DNA of 64,000 nucleotides from Diplosphaera chodatii (GCA_032358165.1 JAALGY010000052.1:2542001-2606000); one strand, 5' to 3'; positions 25,601-37,582 are shown, counted from the stretch's first letter. Notes: generated from the sequence alone by a model not told the origin. Program-made: numbers and translations.

Positions 25601-25940
25601 CACGCACCCTCCGCACTGAGCCGATCATGCGCCTGACTGTCACTTCTACGTCTTCGTCGCTGCTGTCGCTGCTGCTAGCATCCACCGCCGCTGGCGCCGC
25701 TGCACCCGCTGCTGGGCTGGCTGCAGCGGCGTCTGTGTTCGTTTCTGGTTGCAGCACGTGCACGTGGGTCACGTACGCATTGCTGAGCGCTGCTTGTCCA
25801 GATGCTGTGCGCATGCATGCCGCTGCTGCCGCTGGCCAGGCTGCCAGACCGAGCTTCTGTGGACTGCACACCAGCATGCGCTGGGGAGGGGCTGCTGTCA
25901 GGAGCTCCGGAAGCTGAAACTCCCAGGAGCCAGGGTGCAT
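22638..25940 (-). CDS. Tic22-like protein, tandem copy A
   Basis: Multi-exon gene whose central part resembles the C-terminal half of Tic22, a soluble chaperone-like protein of the chloroplast intermembrane space that helps preproteins reach the inner-envelope translocon. Exons in order (approximate): 25940-25610 (start MHPGSWEFQLPELL, acidic run DSSDEDVEV); 25511-25419 (YAAMRAHAFARHAVGVVPAV then GDVFLVGS); 25250-24923 (GDRVMLHTSF ... YAGLQPDPQQ); 24833-24757 (VEEAKGLHKAA); 24622-24472 (VPVFTMPGVHIALPSRRGD, then TPIFLSRQQLDDTAAAVQDL); several C-terminal exons; last exon 22846-22638 (PNRGVILIGDVN ... DGRTVRVPTMALGDGN). Tic22 similarity lies in the DPQQV...VPVF...P-x-F-x-x-x-x-x-L pattern. The long insert before it and the C-terminal extension are not typical of Tic22. 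No obvious transit peptide at the assumed start. Function therefore tentative; gene reality is supported by its downstream paralogue. Confidence 0.6.
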
Positions 25941-26633
25941 GGTGATGAATGTAGTGCTGAAGTGTTAACCTACATGCAGGGCTATTGCAACGGCACTCCG
26001 GCTGACTTGATTTCAACGCGTGCGACGGAGAGATGAGGCCATCTCTTGAGCAGTGTCATGTCATGAACGCAGCAGTGTAAGTTGCAATCACAAGCTTTAT
26101 CCGGATAGGTTGGCAGTGCGACGCTTCAACTCCTGTACGGGTTGTTTTGAGATCATGGGTTGCACCTAGGTCTAGCAAGGACACTTACCACAACTGGAGG
26201 AGCACACACCAGCTCGGCATGAAGCCCTTGTGTTTGCCTCCGCTCAAGAAGGGAAGACGTCATGAAAACCATGAGGAAGCTGGCTGTGCCAGATGAAGCG
26301 GCAGTTACACATGTTTGCAGGCAGCATGCATGCATGTCTGAGCGCCCGAGGCGAGGCACCCCTGCAATACCACAGAGACCGCATCTGCTGGCCGTGAGCA
26401 GATGTGGCACATATATAACCAGCAGTCAGGCGTGAGGGCGGGAGCCATTGATAGCTCTTACAGACAACAGAATGCATCACAGCCAACATGCAACACCAAT
26501 CGGCAGCGAAAGGTGACTTGCATTTTGACACCACATGCAAGCAGTCAACCGAACCGTATGGCCCCAAATCCTTCTTCCTATGTGCCGCGATCATGACCTG
26601 CCAACACACGCTGCAGCAATGCACCCCGATGTC
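25941..26633. other. intergenic between tandem paralogues
   Basis: About 690 bases separating the start of copy A from the stop of copy B. It contains TGCATG-type hexamers (for example 26324-26336) and no convincing exon. It presumably includes the copy A promoter. Confidence 0.45.
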
Positions 26634-29162
26634 TCATAGCTCACTACTGAATACATTGGCGTCACACAGCGTTACAGCCGGGCCTCTGACCCTACGGCCA
26701 TCTTGGAGGTGCAGCTGCGCTCTCTTGGCGGCTGGTGAGTTGGGGTCCGGCGGCGTGGCTTCCCCAATCAAGATGATGCCCCGGTTGGGGAGCGTCGCAT
26801 CCGTGCAGGCGTCATCACCCACCGGCGCCTCCCCAAACGCCTGCAGGTCAGAAAATGCATGGCGTCAGCACACCTACATCCCGCTTGACGCCACGCATCC
26901 TGCAGCCTGCAGCGCAGCACTCGGCATGCAGCACCATCCACCGCGCACCTTGTCGCATTCCACCCGCCATCAGTCGAAGCTGGGCAGAGCCCTTGGCAGA
27001 GATGCTGATTGCAGCATCAGGTCAGCAACTGCTGTACAGCCCTGCAAGCACCGGGATGCAGACCTCAGAGTACCGGTCTTGCCGCAACTTCACACATATT
27101 ATGCTTGCGCAGGACGACGGGCCATAGCAGGTGCGTGTTTGAATGCGCCTTGATACCGCTCTGCAATAGTCATGCACATTCACAGGACTGCACGCACGTC
27201 CTGCTTCAGCTCGCAGATCTCGTGAGCAGCGGTGAAAGTCATGTTGCAGGTCGATTCCACTGCGGGCCCCATGCTCATCAGGTCCTCCTGGGTCCACGGC
27301 TGCAAGCTTGGGTCACCACCTGCAAGCGCAAGTTCCAGGTGTGCTGTCTGGCACAGATGCATGCACGTCAACCACCATGCACGGGCAAGCGCAGGTGCGT
27401 GGGCTTGCTGTGGATGAGGATGTGAACCCGCTGGCCTGTTGTTCTGGAGGCCGCAGGCTGTGACATAATCCCGCAGGGAGTGTGCCACGACGACGGGCCG
27501 CTGCCTGTGCTCTGCCGGCAGCTCGATATGCCCCTGAACGGAAGACTTGGGAGCTGAACAAACCTTCGCATCGGAAATGCATGAACAGCGGGGCCCCTGG
27601 TGTTAGCAAGTAGGTGAGTGTTCATATATATGTTCAACACAACGACGACAGCACCTCCAGGCCTGAACATCTTACGTGGCGGTCGACCAGGGCTTGCACA
27701 GCGGAGACGGTCTCGTCCAGCCGCTGGCGACTGAGGAACAGGGGCATGAAGCGCACGTCGCCCCGCCGCGACGCCAGCGTCAGATGCACCCCCGGCACCG
27801 TGAAGACAGGCACGCCGCTGCACGGCTCGGACACGGACACGGGTCGGTCAGACAGCCTTGCCAGCAAGCCGCAACTCCGCCCTGCAGTCAAGCTGGCTGG
27901 CCGCAGGCAGGCAACATCTTTGCAAGCAGTGAAGCAGCAGCGACACCTGAATGCCGGTGCCGGCGCATCCCCTGCCGTCTTGGCTCCACGCAGCTTCTCT
28001 GCTTCCTCCACCTGTGTAGCGCACAAGTGTCACTGCCAGGGTAGAGAAGGCACACAGCATTGCAGAGACGGTAGAGCTGAACCTCACATGTGCGCAAGAC
28101 CACACCTGCTGAGGATCACGCTGCAGGTGCCCATAGCCCGGCACCTCGCTGAGCACCACTTCCGCAATGCCCAGCGGCATCGTGCTCAGGCTGATCTCCA
28201 CCGGCTGCGCTTCCTTTGCCCCTGGTCGCATCCCGCTGCTGCCGTCCGGCCCCGGTTCTCCGGGCCACTGCCCGGTCGCGTGCCAGTGCAAGAAGACGCC
28301 GGCTGCTTCCGCGCTGCCGTGGCTGGTGTGCATGGCGACCCGCTCACCCGGCAGCGGGATCGCCTGCGGATCGCCGCTGCGTTCCACCCTCTGCATGGCG
28401 GCCACCGCCTTGCAACAGCTCCTGCAGCGCACCGCGAGGCCTCAGCGCTGGCGGCACACACGTGGTGGACGCACGGGCCTGTTTGCGCTGTTGGGCAGTG
28501 AGGTTCATTGTGTCACTGTTGTGAAGCTGTCGCATTGACACTTTGTGTTTGCGCATGGCGGTGCATCAGTGAGCGCAGGGCGGATGGCGCACCCGCTTCC
28601 CTCGAGGAACACGTCGCCGGTCACAATGGGGGCACCACGCCAACGTCTCGCCGGGCCGCGACGCGAGCGCGCATCGCGACATACGGCAGTATGTCGCGAT
28701 CAGTAGGTGGGCGGCTCACGGCGGGACCACGTCTCTGTCTTGCGTCACCGCTGACAAGCATGTATCAAACGCTGTGGGCTCGCTGCATGATTCACGCACC
28801 CTGCGAAGCTTGGTGATGCAGCGCCTGGACGCTGCGTCGTCATCCTTTCGATCAGGGCTGGCAATGCCGTTGGGTGCTGTTGCAGATGCCGATGGCGGTG
28901 CCGTGGGCGGGCTCGCCGTGGCATCTCTTGGCGTCAGAGGTGGTCCGGACGCAGGTTCGCAGCTGACTAGTCTTTGCTGCGTCTTCTTCCGTCTCGCCGC
29001 AGGTGCTATAGCTGCAAAGGCGGCGCTGCAGCATGCCGCCCCTGCTGCTGGACAGGCATGCACAGCGAGCCGATGCGCGCTGCGCACCACAACATGCTGG
29101 CGTGAGGCTGGGGCCTGCGCGTCAAGCTCGAAGTCCCATGCCTCAAGCTGCATGGCCGCCAT
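26634..29162 (-). CDS. Tic22-like protein, tandem copy B (apparent frameshift)
   Basis: Paralogue of the gene at 22638-25940, same strand and same exon order, clearly diverged. Start MAAMQLEAWDFELDAQAP parallels MHPGSWEFQLPELL of copy A. Further blocks: LPYVAMRARVAARRDVGVVP (about 28690-28635), GDVFLEGSG, PLPGERVAMHTSHG, YGHLQRDPQQVEEAEKL, VPVFTVPGVHLTLASRRGD with PLFLSRQRLDETVSAVQAL (27820-27680), RQRPVVVAHSLRDYVTACGL (about 27530-27440), PWTQEDLMSMGPAV, and a last exon 26844-26634 with LPNRGIILIGEA and DGRRVRGPAVTLCDANVF. In the VVP...GDVF exon, copy B has 14 bases where copy A has 15 (near 28622-28635), so the conserved frame hits TGA. This is either a real disabling deletion or an assembly error; the rest of the gene stays well conserved. 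Function tentative, as for copy A. Confidence 0.55.
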
Positions 29163-29798
29163 GGGGCACGCAGCTTCCTGTGATCCTAGGGCACGACACC
29201 TGCAGCGCCCTGTGGTCATTTCTGTATGCGCATCCGAATACCACAGGGTCCGGGCCTCGAGCAAGCGCTACGCTCAGCAGCGAGTCTGAGGCTGGCATCG
29301 CAGGCGTCATCTGGCTAGGACTGGAGGTGCAACGTTTTGTCTCCTGCCCGTATTTGTACTGAGATTTTGATCTGCAGTCAGGTGCAGCAACGGCATACGC
29401 AAGCACTCATGTTTCAGCGCCCCTAGTCGTGACTTGTGCGAGCTGGAGTTCCTGATCAAGTGTGCGTTGCAAATGTTGTGGTGTTGAGGGGCGCCCTGCA
29501 TGAGGCGAGGCGCACGTGCCTCGCTTCGGAGCCAGGAAGCAGCCAGGTCGGCAATGAGCCGAGGTCGCTTGAGGGCTACTTTTCCGCGTCATCTGCCGTA
29601 AAGCAGCGGTACATCGGCAACCAGCAAGTATCCGCGGCCCCCACAGCCGTCAACCATGCTTTCGACGGCCTGCGCTGTTGCCCTGCTGACGACACTGCAG
29701 CCAATGGCTGTGTCAGCATCATGACAACAGTTGGCTGATTTTGCAGCGGCGCTGACTCTGACGACACGAGCTACCAAGAATCAAGCTGCAGCTCTGCA
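29163..29798. other. intergenic, divergent
   Basis: About 640 bases between the copy B start and the next gene on the other strand. Short open frames only; no family similarity seen. Must hold both promoters if the gene models are right. Confidence 0.45.
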
Positions 29799-31267
29799 AT
29801 GTCGCAGGCTGCGGCGCCCCCACACGATGGCGGGGAGGCGGCGGCATCGTCGAAAGCCAACCCGCTGCGGCGCTTTCAGGACCGGCTGCGCGGCTCCCTG
29901 GGCAGGGACGGCAAGGATGGGGCCAGGGACGGGAAGGAGCACGAGCGACGGCAGGAAGCGCATCCTGACGGGGCCGCCGATGGCGATGCGGCGGCGGCGG
30001 CGGCCGTGGAGATGCGGCAGGGGCGCCTGAGCCCGCGGGCCCACCCCGGGGTGGCGCGCGCCTCCGTGCCGGAACCCCTGGCGCCGGGGCCGGCGCACAG
30101 CCACCCCGCTGCGCAGGCGGCGCGGCAGGTGCGGGATGTGTGAACTGTGCTAATGCCGAGGAAAGAAGGCAAAGCCTCTGAGCATCCTGCACAGGCGTCA
30201 GCTCATAGATGCTGTATTGGAAGATCCCAGGCGCAACTACCATAAGCTGCACCTCAGGCGCATCGGTGCAGCAGCCTTGTTGGCGGCACTGTTCACAGCA
30301 GTATTGGCGTCAACTAGCGGCGCTTCCTACAGGAGCCCGAGGCGAAGGGGCAGGTGGTGGGGCGCATGGGGGTGGGCGTGGCCAGCCGCGGCGTTGGGGG
30401 CCTGGACACCGCGCAGCCCGCCGGCGCCGCCGTGGGGTGCGTCTTTTCCATGAAGAGATCCAGTGGCCCGCTGCAGCGGTCACTGAATTTCCTCGTCTGG
30501 CTTGCTTTGGAGCTACATGATGCAGCGCACGCCACGGTCTCTCTGTGACGAGGCACCCTGCTGCGCAGTTGCCCGCCATGGCAGCAGCAACGCAACCCTG
30601 CTCGCCGGCTTGCTTGAAAACCCTGGCGTGTATGTCTTGCTGCAGGGCTGCCAGCGCGGACGACTACGGGGTGCACCCAGCCTGCGTGCCGCCGCCACAC
30701 CCCGCCACCTCGCCGAGTCACAAGCGCAACAGCAGCGGCCATGGCGTCATGTCGCGCGCTCTGCAGGCTGTCAAGGTGGGAGGTCGGCAGCGGAAGCGGA
30801 CAGCAATGTGGTGCAGCCACTGGCGAAGCAAGCTCCGGTCTGGCTGCCAGGCCAAAGCAATGTGGCAAGCAAAGCGGCGGCCGGAGCTCTGATGCCTCAG
30901 CTCTGTGCTGCAGAGCAAGGTGGCCAGGGGGGATAGGCACCGCGCCGAGGCGGGTCACATGCAGGAGGGGCTCCACGGCGGCGGCAAGCGGCAGCGGGAG
31001 CCGGCGATGCTCACGGCCTTTGCTGCCGCGCCAGGCGCAAGCAGCGAAAGCGGCGGCGGCAACGGGGTGGGCGGCGGCCGCGGGGCGGATGACGCGGTGC
31101 CAGCTGCGGCGGACGGCGCCGAATCCAAAGCGGGCGGCGAAAACATGATGCCCGAGTCGCCGCAGTGGCAGGCCGCGCGGGCTGATGCGGAGGCAGAGGT
31201 GGCCAATGCTAAGCGAGCTGCTGGCAAGGGGAGAGCAGCGGCAGCAGGAAGCAGTCCCGACCTTTAG
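29799..31267 (+). CDS. unidentified protein, Ala/Gly-rich
   Basis: Not recognised. First exon 29799-30128 (MSQAAAPPHDGGEAAASSKA, then NPLRRFQDRLRGSLGRDGKD, basic and charged) ends at a GT. The second, 30202-30265 (LIDAVLEDPRRNYHKLHLRR), joins in phase 0. A third near 30335-30440 (EPEAKGQVVGRMGVGVASRG) and a fourth near 30648-30776 (ADDYGVHPACVPPPHPATSP) have good codon composition, but I could not make exon 2 to 3 phases agree. The last exon ends at the TAG at 31265-31267 after a long low-complexity tail containing MMPESPQWQAARADAEAEVA. Overall a hydrophilic, low-complexity protein without visible membrane segment. The gene is supported by coding-like composition and splice signals only; exon structure needs transcript data. 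Confidence 0.4.
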
Positions 31268-31908
31268 CGCCACCCTGCCGCATGGACGCAGCAGCAGTCT
31301 GAGCAGCTAGAAACATGGATCAATTGGAAGTAGTAGGGTGTGCAGATCGGCAGGGCCTCAACAAGAAGAGACTGTCCAGCCAGCAGTATACCAGTAGCCT
31401 GCAGGACAGCTGAGCGTGCAGAATCTGCACTACAGAATGTCCTGTGCTAGCAGCAGCCAGGCTCTATCGTCCTTGGACCTTCGGTGTCTGCTCACGTTTG
31501 CATCAGCGTCTGACCTTTGAAGCCTGGTTTCAGGCCGCCCATCTGCGCTCCTCAGTGTCGTCTGGTCACGTACGGTGTGCACCGTACATAGAAAGTATAT
31601 TGTCGTCGTTGATGTCTGCTGGTCAACAAAAGGCAAGTTGGTTGTCATTGGCTGGTGCATCGCACCGTCTAGTATGTGGCAACAGACCAGGTTGTCAGAC
31701 CATCCAAGACCAAAGTCCCCATCCTTAGGCAATCAGTTTCAGCACCTACCGCTGATGCTCATGAGAGTCAGCGACCACCACACTGCATGCTGTACCCCGA
31801 AGTCTCTGCTGTGGGGCGTGAAGTAGCCATTTGTCCCAATACCCATCATACAGCCCTACTTCCAGCCTCCCTGCACTCCTGCCGGCTCGGCCATTGGCAG
31901 CCGCCACA
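31268..31908. other. intergenic
   Basis: AT-richer stretch of about 640 bases between two convergent gene models. No conserved open frame, RNA gene or repeat seen. Confidence 0.5.
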
Positions 31909-34900
31909 TCAGTCGCCGGAACTTGCAGCCCCGCCGCCGCCGCCGCCAACTGCAGAGCGCTGCCGCACTGATGCATACGCACGCTGCAGGGCCGCCGCGA
32001 GCTGCGCCCAGGCGGCGACCAGCCACGCCCACGCCGCCGCCAGCCAGGCGCCGGCGGCCGCGGCGGCATGAGCGGCGGCGGCGGTCGCGATGCGCGCCGC
32101 TGCCGCGACCTGGCCGCCCGCTGCCTGTTCCACGGATGACAAGCGGCTTTGAGCACCCACCGACTGCAGGACCGTGGGAGGCACAGCTGGTGAACGGTGC
32201 TAGTTTTGAGCTGCGCCAGATGTAGCAGATGTGCTGACACACTGCATTGCGGTACAGACCCACAGGCCGCATGTTCACTGCTCAACCCAAGCGCTGATTG
32301 CGCTATGGAGCTTGGTCGCTTGCAGTGCGGTTGACAATCCAAGACCTGTGTAGTGCTCTACACGCGCTTTCCGCAGCGCACAGCTGGTGTCACCTGCAGC
32401 TTGGAGGTCACCGGCGCTGCTCTTTCCCGGACAACCGCGCCCAGCTGCTTGCCCCGGTCGCCAAGCGCCGCCAGGTGCCGCCTGCCGGGCAGCCGTGCAC
32501 GTGCGCCATCACCTGCAGCCATGCAGCCCCCTTTCGGAAGTTGGCTGCTCGCGTTCCGCATGTGCTGACCGCAGCAGCAGGGGTGTCCCACAGCGTTCGG
32601 CAGGTCGGGCGCTGCAGAGCCTGCCGGTGCAGCCTCTGCTGCGACCGCCGCGCGTCGAGCCTGCATGCATGGTGCTGGTTTGATCCAGCACCAGGAGCAC
32701 ACCCAGTCGCTGCAGCGACGCACCTGCTGCTGGGCGCTCTCCTGCTGCAGCCGGGTCCGCAGCCGCCGCCGCCTGCTGCGAGTGCGCGCCCGCCACATCC
32801 TCGTGCGCGGCCGCCAGGTGCGCCGCCTCTGCCGCCTGCCACAGCAGGCAGCCCGCTCGTCATGCCGAGCCACCGAGCGCCGTGAGCTGCACTGCCGAGC
32901 GCTTCGTTTCGGATGCCCGCTTCAGCGATGTGCACCCCCGCCTTCTGTGCCTGCAGGCACGGCCTGATCTGTGTCCGGCCGACGCTGCTCGAGCCCAAGA
33001 CTCCTGAACCCCGCCGCACCTTGGCCTCGCACTGCTGCGCCGTCGCCAAAGCCGCCGCGGCGCGCGCCTCAGCCTCCCCCGCAAGCGCCGCCGACCGACG
33101 CAGCGACGCCAGCGACTCGTGCTGCGCCGCGCGCGCCGCCGCGCCGGCCGCCGCCGCCGCCCTGCACGGGATGTGGACAGGCGCTGCGGCACAGTGACCG
33201 CGACGACGCTGCAGCAGGCAGCTGTCTCGCCTGGCGCGGCCTGTGTTCACGCGTCAGACGCACTGGTCCACCGCAAACGGAGATGTTGTTGCCCGGGTGG
33301 TCCGTCCCCTGTTCCCCCTCGGCAGAGCCACCAGATATCGGGTGCTCAGCACCAAGATGTGATCCAGCAGCTGCAGTCGGCCTGCATCCTGTGCGGCTGC
33401 ATGCACCTAGCGCAGAGTCCGGAGTAGATGCCAGAAGCCGCTGGGAAGCACGCACCTCTCTGCAGCGGCCGCGGCCCTGGCGGCCGCGGAGGCGCTGGCG
33501 GCGCTGTGGCCCGCCGCCCGGCCTGCGGCGTCGGCCGCAGCGGCGCTGGAGCGGCCTGCAGCCTCCGCACGAGCCCTACGCAAAGGCGAATGCACACAGC
33601 GGCTTTTCCACACGCAAGTTGCACCAGCTGTGCACCTGCTGATGATACGTGGAGTGTTCCCATGAGCTGCTCACACACGGAAAGTTGTCCGTGGCACTCA
33701 CCTGAGGGCGGCCATGCTGTTGCCTGTCGGCAGCTGCCGCTGCGCCGGTGCCGGCTGCGCAGCGGCCTGGCTGCGCTGCTGCGGCACTGCCGGCAGCTGC
33801 GCCGCCACCGCCTGGTCCGCGAGCAGGTCTGCGCACATGCAGCAGTGACAAGCTGGGCATTCTGAACGATGCACGGTCGAACTGCAACAGGGGAGTGCTG
33901 CATCAACATGCTGCTTCAAGCTCAGGTGTTGCCAGATACTCAGTGCCATTTCTGGCTCGACAGAGCACCCTCCATGCACCATCCACACACACGCAGCACA
34001 AACCGTTCGGGACGCACCAAAGCACATAGCAAGGGGCAGCGCGTATGCGCTGCACAAACTGGTGCTCACCTTCGTGCAGCGCCAGGCGCATGCGGTCGGC
34101 CCGCGCCCGCCGCAGCTTCTCGGCGAGCTCGGCGGCGTCGTCATGGCCCCCTGCAGCGGCGGACCGCCCCGCGTCTGTCGGCTGCGCCGCCGCCGCATGG
34201 GACTCTGACGCCGCCGGGGCGGCGGAGCCGCGCGAGTCCCGAGCCGCCTGCAGCTGCGCAGCGTCCGTGGCGGTGCCGCCGCCGCCGCCGCTGCCAGTCG
34301 CGGGTGCCGCCACAGCAGCGCGAGCAGCTTGCGTCTCGCCGCCGCTCCTATCGCCTGCCTGTGTGGCCTGAGGCCGCTGCTGAGGAGCCGCATCAGTGGC
34401 CCTATTGGCAGAGGAATCAGAGGAAGCAGAGCCTGTGTTTGCAGCTGCTGCGCTGCGCGCCGCCATCTCTGCCGCTCGATCCGCCTTCTGCTGCCGCTGC
34501 TGCTGCTGTAGCTGCTGCTGCTGCTGTCTCTGGATCTCCTGCTGCTGCTGCTGGCTTGGGCCGTCCTGCTGTGCTCCCAGATGCTGGCTGCGGTTGGCTG
34601 CACCTGAGTCAGCATCTACATCCTGCTGCTGCCGCTGCCGCTGCTGCTCGTGTCCCTGCTGCCCCTGTCGCCCTTGCTGCTGCTCTTGCTGCTGCTGCTG
34701 CGCTGGCCGCTGCCCTGACTGTCCTGCAGCAGCAGCGCCGGCGCTGGTTCCGCTGTGACCCTCGGGACTCTGCGCGCGGTCGGCGGCACCGCTCTGTTCC
34801 CGCTGCCACTGCCGCGAGTGCGCGTCGGACGGCAGCAGCTGGTGGTCCGGCACCGGCGGCGGCGCCGCCGCTTCCGCTTCCACCGCTTCCTCCTGCCTGT

Positions 34901-37582
34901 GCACCGCCGACGCCGCGCCGGCCTTCACCGCGCGGTCCTGCACCCGAACATGTGCATGTCGTTGAGGAACGCGACCGCAATCTAAGGAGTGGAAACCATG
35001 CAGTGCTCGCCACGAGCCGTGCACTGCTGGGAAGCCCCCGGCTGCGGCCGGTGCGCGCCACGGTCGCTTGGGCGGCGGCCGGCCACGCAACTGAGGCAGA
35101 GCCGCGGTCGCAGCCGGGGCACCGACTCTGAGTACATTCGTGCACACTGCGGGTGCACCGCTCACATGCGCGGCATCGTCGACTTCCTCCACATCCGCCT
35201 CCGCCTCCGCTGCCGTGGCCTCGGCGCCGGCGTCGGCCGCACCCTGCTGCGCCGCGCTGGCCGGCGGCGCTGCGCCGCCGTCAGCGCCCCCTGTAGTGTG
35301 CGGGACAGATGGTGGCTCGGGAACCAGCTGCGCCACATCCACATGGCACCGTACCTGGCGCCTCAGCAATGTCGCTGCTGCATCTGGATTCGAGCGCTGC
35401 TGAGGCCAGCGCAGCACGATGTGGTGGTGGCTGAGCGCCTTTGAACAGTGCACTGGCGCTGGTGTGGCGCACCCGGCGCTGGCAGCAACGGCATCAAAAC
35501 TCCACGAAGCCAGGCGTGTGTGATACAACAGGCAGTTCTAGATGCTGCTGGCCAGCAAAGCAGCAGCCCTGTACCCCACAGCGGGCGCACCTGGACGATC
35601 CTCCATGCTGAAGGCCGAGCCGCCCCAGGAGCTGCGCTTGGCCCACCGAGTCTCCATCTCCGCCTCCCAGTCGTCGACCGCCGTGTCCCTGGGGCCAGCG
35701 GTGGTACACATGGCAGGATTTTCATGGCCGTAGCCTTCATACACTCAAACACCGAAGAAGAGCGCGGAAAGCAGAACCAGTGTAGATGCGTCGAAACATG
35801 GCGTCAATGCATGAGACGAAGTTTGTAAGCACCAGTTGCGCAAGCAGCAGCTGAGGTGCCCTGGCAAACTCTTAAGCCTGCGCCTTTACAAACATGCCCC
35901 CAAGTCGGGTTGGAGGCCTGCCTGTGCTTCTTGTGGTGGCGCTGGTGACCCGTGACAGCTGGCACGGCGCCCGCTGCCGGCTGCGCCGCCGCCCGGGCGG
36001 CCGCCCGCCGCGACCGCTCCCGTCCTGCATCATGGTCAGGCCCCTGCTATCATGTTCAGCACCTCGTCGCAGGTCCGCACCATCATCAAAGCGCTGAATG
36101 TGTGCTGGGACGCCCCATGGCAGGCTCCAGCCAGCGGGTCTGCAGGACGCGCTTTGCGAGGCACACAGACCAGGCGCATGCTGGCCGGGCAACGAGGCAA
36201 GGGTGTGTGCATGCGGGAGGCATGGTGAGGTTCCTGAAACCCTAAAACCCATATCGCACCCGCGTGTCGGGCGATGCTGAAGGAGACGGCGCCGATGAAG
36301 ACCACCGCCGCGGCCGCGACGACCTTGCCTGCCGGGAGCAGCAGACAGACACCACGTGTATCAGCCGAGCCTGTGCTGTGTCACACAGGCCGCTGCGCTG
36401 CCGCAGCAGCGGACGGCTCCTTCGACATCACGGTGCTCTCACCCCCTTTCATCTGCTGTGAAGACTGCACAGCTGGAGATGCAGCGCCTCTGCAGGACGC
36501 TCATTGGCGTACAAACAAGCACAGGCTCCGCAGCCACAACCGTACTCAAAGCACGGTTCGCCTCATGTCGGCACCCACCTACGAGCTTGCCGGCGGGCGC
36601 GGACTCGTCCCAGGACTGCAGCCCGGGCGGCTGGCCACCGGCCCAGTCCTCCACCGCCCCCTGGATCCCACCCGCCGCCGCCCTGGAGTCCCTGCGGCCG
36701 GGTTTCGCCGCCGCCGCCGCCAGCCGCGCAGCCTCGGCCTGTGCCGCCGCTCCTGCGCTGCCGTGACCGCCGCCGCCGCCGACGGACGCACCGGCGGCGT
36801 CGCCGCTGCCGCCGTCGTCCACCGCTGCGGCGACATCAGCTGCACGCGCCTTGGCCGCCCGCAGCCCCGCTGACTTGGCGCCGCCGCTGCCGCCGGCGAC
36901 GGCGGGGGCGGGGATCTGCACCGGCGGCGGCGCATCCGCACCATCATCGGCGGCACTGAGGGTGTACTCCTCAGGCGCGCCTGTCGACGCAGGACATGGA
37001 CACCGAGTCAGCGTCTGCGACTGCACACGGGGGTTGGCCCACGGAATGTCTGGCCGCGCGCTCAGGTGATCCCGAGGCAGGCTCTGCCTGCGGTTCGCAG
37101 GGCGCACGCCGCGGGGCAGCAGCTCAACCTGCTGTGCCTTCCACTGCAAGGGCCTGAACTGCGGATCCTACGCCGGATCAGCGCCTGAAGCATACATCGA
37201 TCTGATCACGGAACGCGGCCGCACCTGGCTTGCGCGCCTTCTCAGCTGCTGGCTGCTTTGTGGCGCCCTTCGCGGCGGGCTTGCCCTTTTGGCCCGGGAA
37301 GATGCCCTGCAGCCACTGGCTCAGCCAGCCTCCGCCGCCATCCGGCGCGGCGGCGGCAGTCAGGAGGCCCTTGCGCCGCTGCGTGCGCATGAATGGCCGG
37401 TGATGTGCCGGCGTGACCGGCTGGCATGCCAGCCTGCGATGCGGCTGCCAGCTGCTGCATCTGATGCGGTGGAGTCTTCTGCCGGGTGTGTGAGCATGCG
37501 CAGGGGCGGGCAATCTTTGGGCAGCTCCTGCCGAGCTTGGCATCATGCTGACTGTTCCCATGCCTTGATCGACCTGGGTCAA
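31909..37582 (-). CDS. unidentified long coiled-coil, Gln-rich, probably membrane-anchored protein
   Basis: Not recognised. Blocks of one transcript, in order: basic N-terminal part with GGGGWLSQWLQGIFPG then KGKPAAKGATKQPAAEK (37380-37230); Ala/Gly-rich exon with EEYTLSAADDG, DWAGGQPPGLQSWDES and SAPAGKLV (36980-36585); a single hydrophobic segment VVAAAAVVFIGAVSFSIA (about 36330-36265); DTAVDDWEAEMETRWAKRSS (35730-35640); an acidic exon VEEVDDAAHVS; a long Gln/Ala-rich exon (about 34945-34060) ending ELAEKLRRARADRMRLALHE; then Ala-rich helical exons down to 31916, the last with AWLAAAWAWLVAAWAQLAAA. The pattern suggests one transmembrane helix followed by a long coiled coil. Plastid location is only a guess from the basic N-terminal region. 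Start and exon borders uncertain; the model could be two genes. Confidence 0.4.

Noticed and set aside
22638..25940. FKBP-type prolyl isomerase as an identity for the tandem pair
   Set aside because: GDRVMLHTSF resembles an FKBP start only superficially; the rest of the FKBP fold and active-site residues are absent and the VPVF region fits Tic22 better.
30314..31273. 319-codon minus-strand open frame over the unknown plus-strand gene
   Set aside because: No recognisable blocks and it covers plus-strand exons with good splice signals; judged a shadow, though evidence for the plus gene is itself moderate.
34480..34710. CTG/CAG repeats as a mobile element or minisatellite
   Set aside because: Irregular and in frame as Gln codons on the minus strand; best explained as a polyglutamine-rich coding region.
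33869..35131. 420-codon plus-strand open frame opposite the Gln-rich exon
   Set aside because: Antisense of a CAG-rich coding stretch; gives poly-Ala/Arg without structure. The minus strand has matching splice sites and coiled-coil neighbours.
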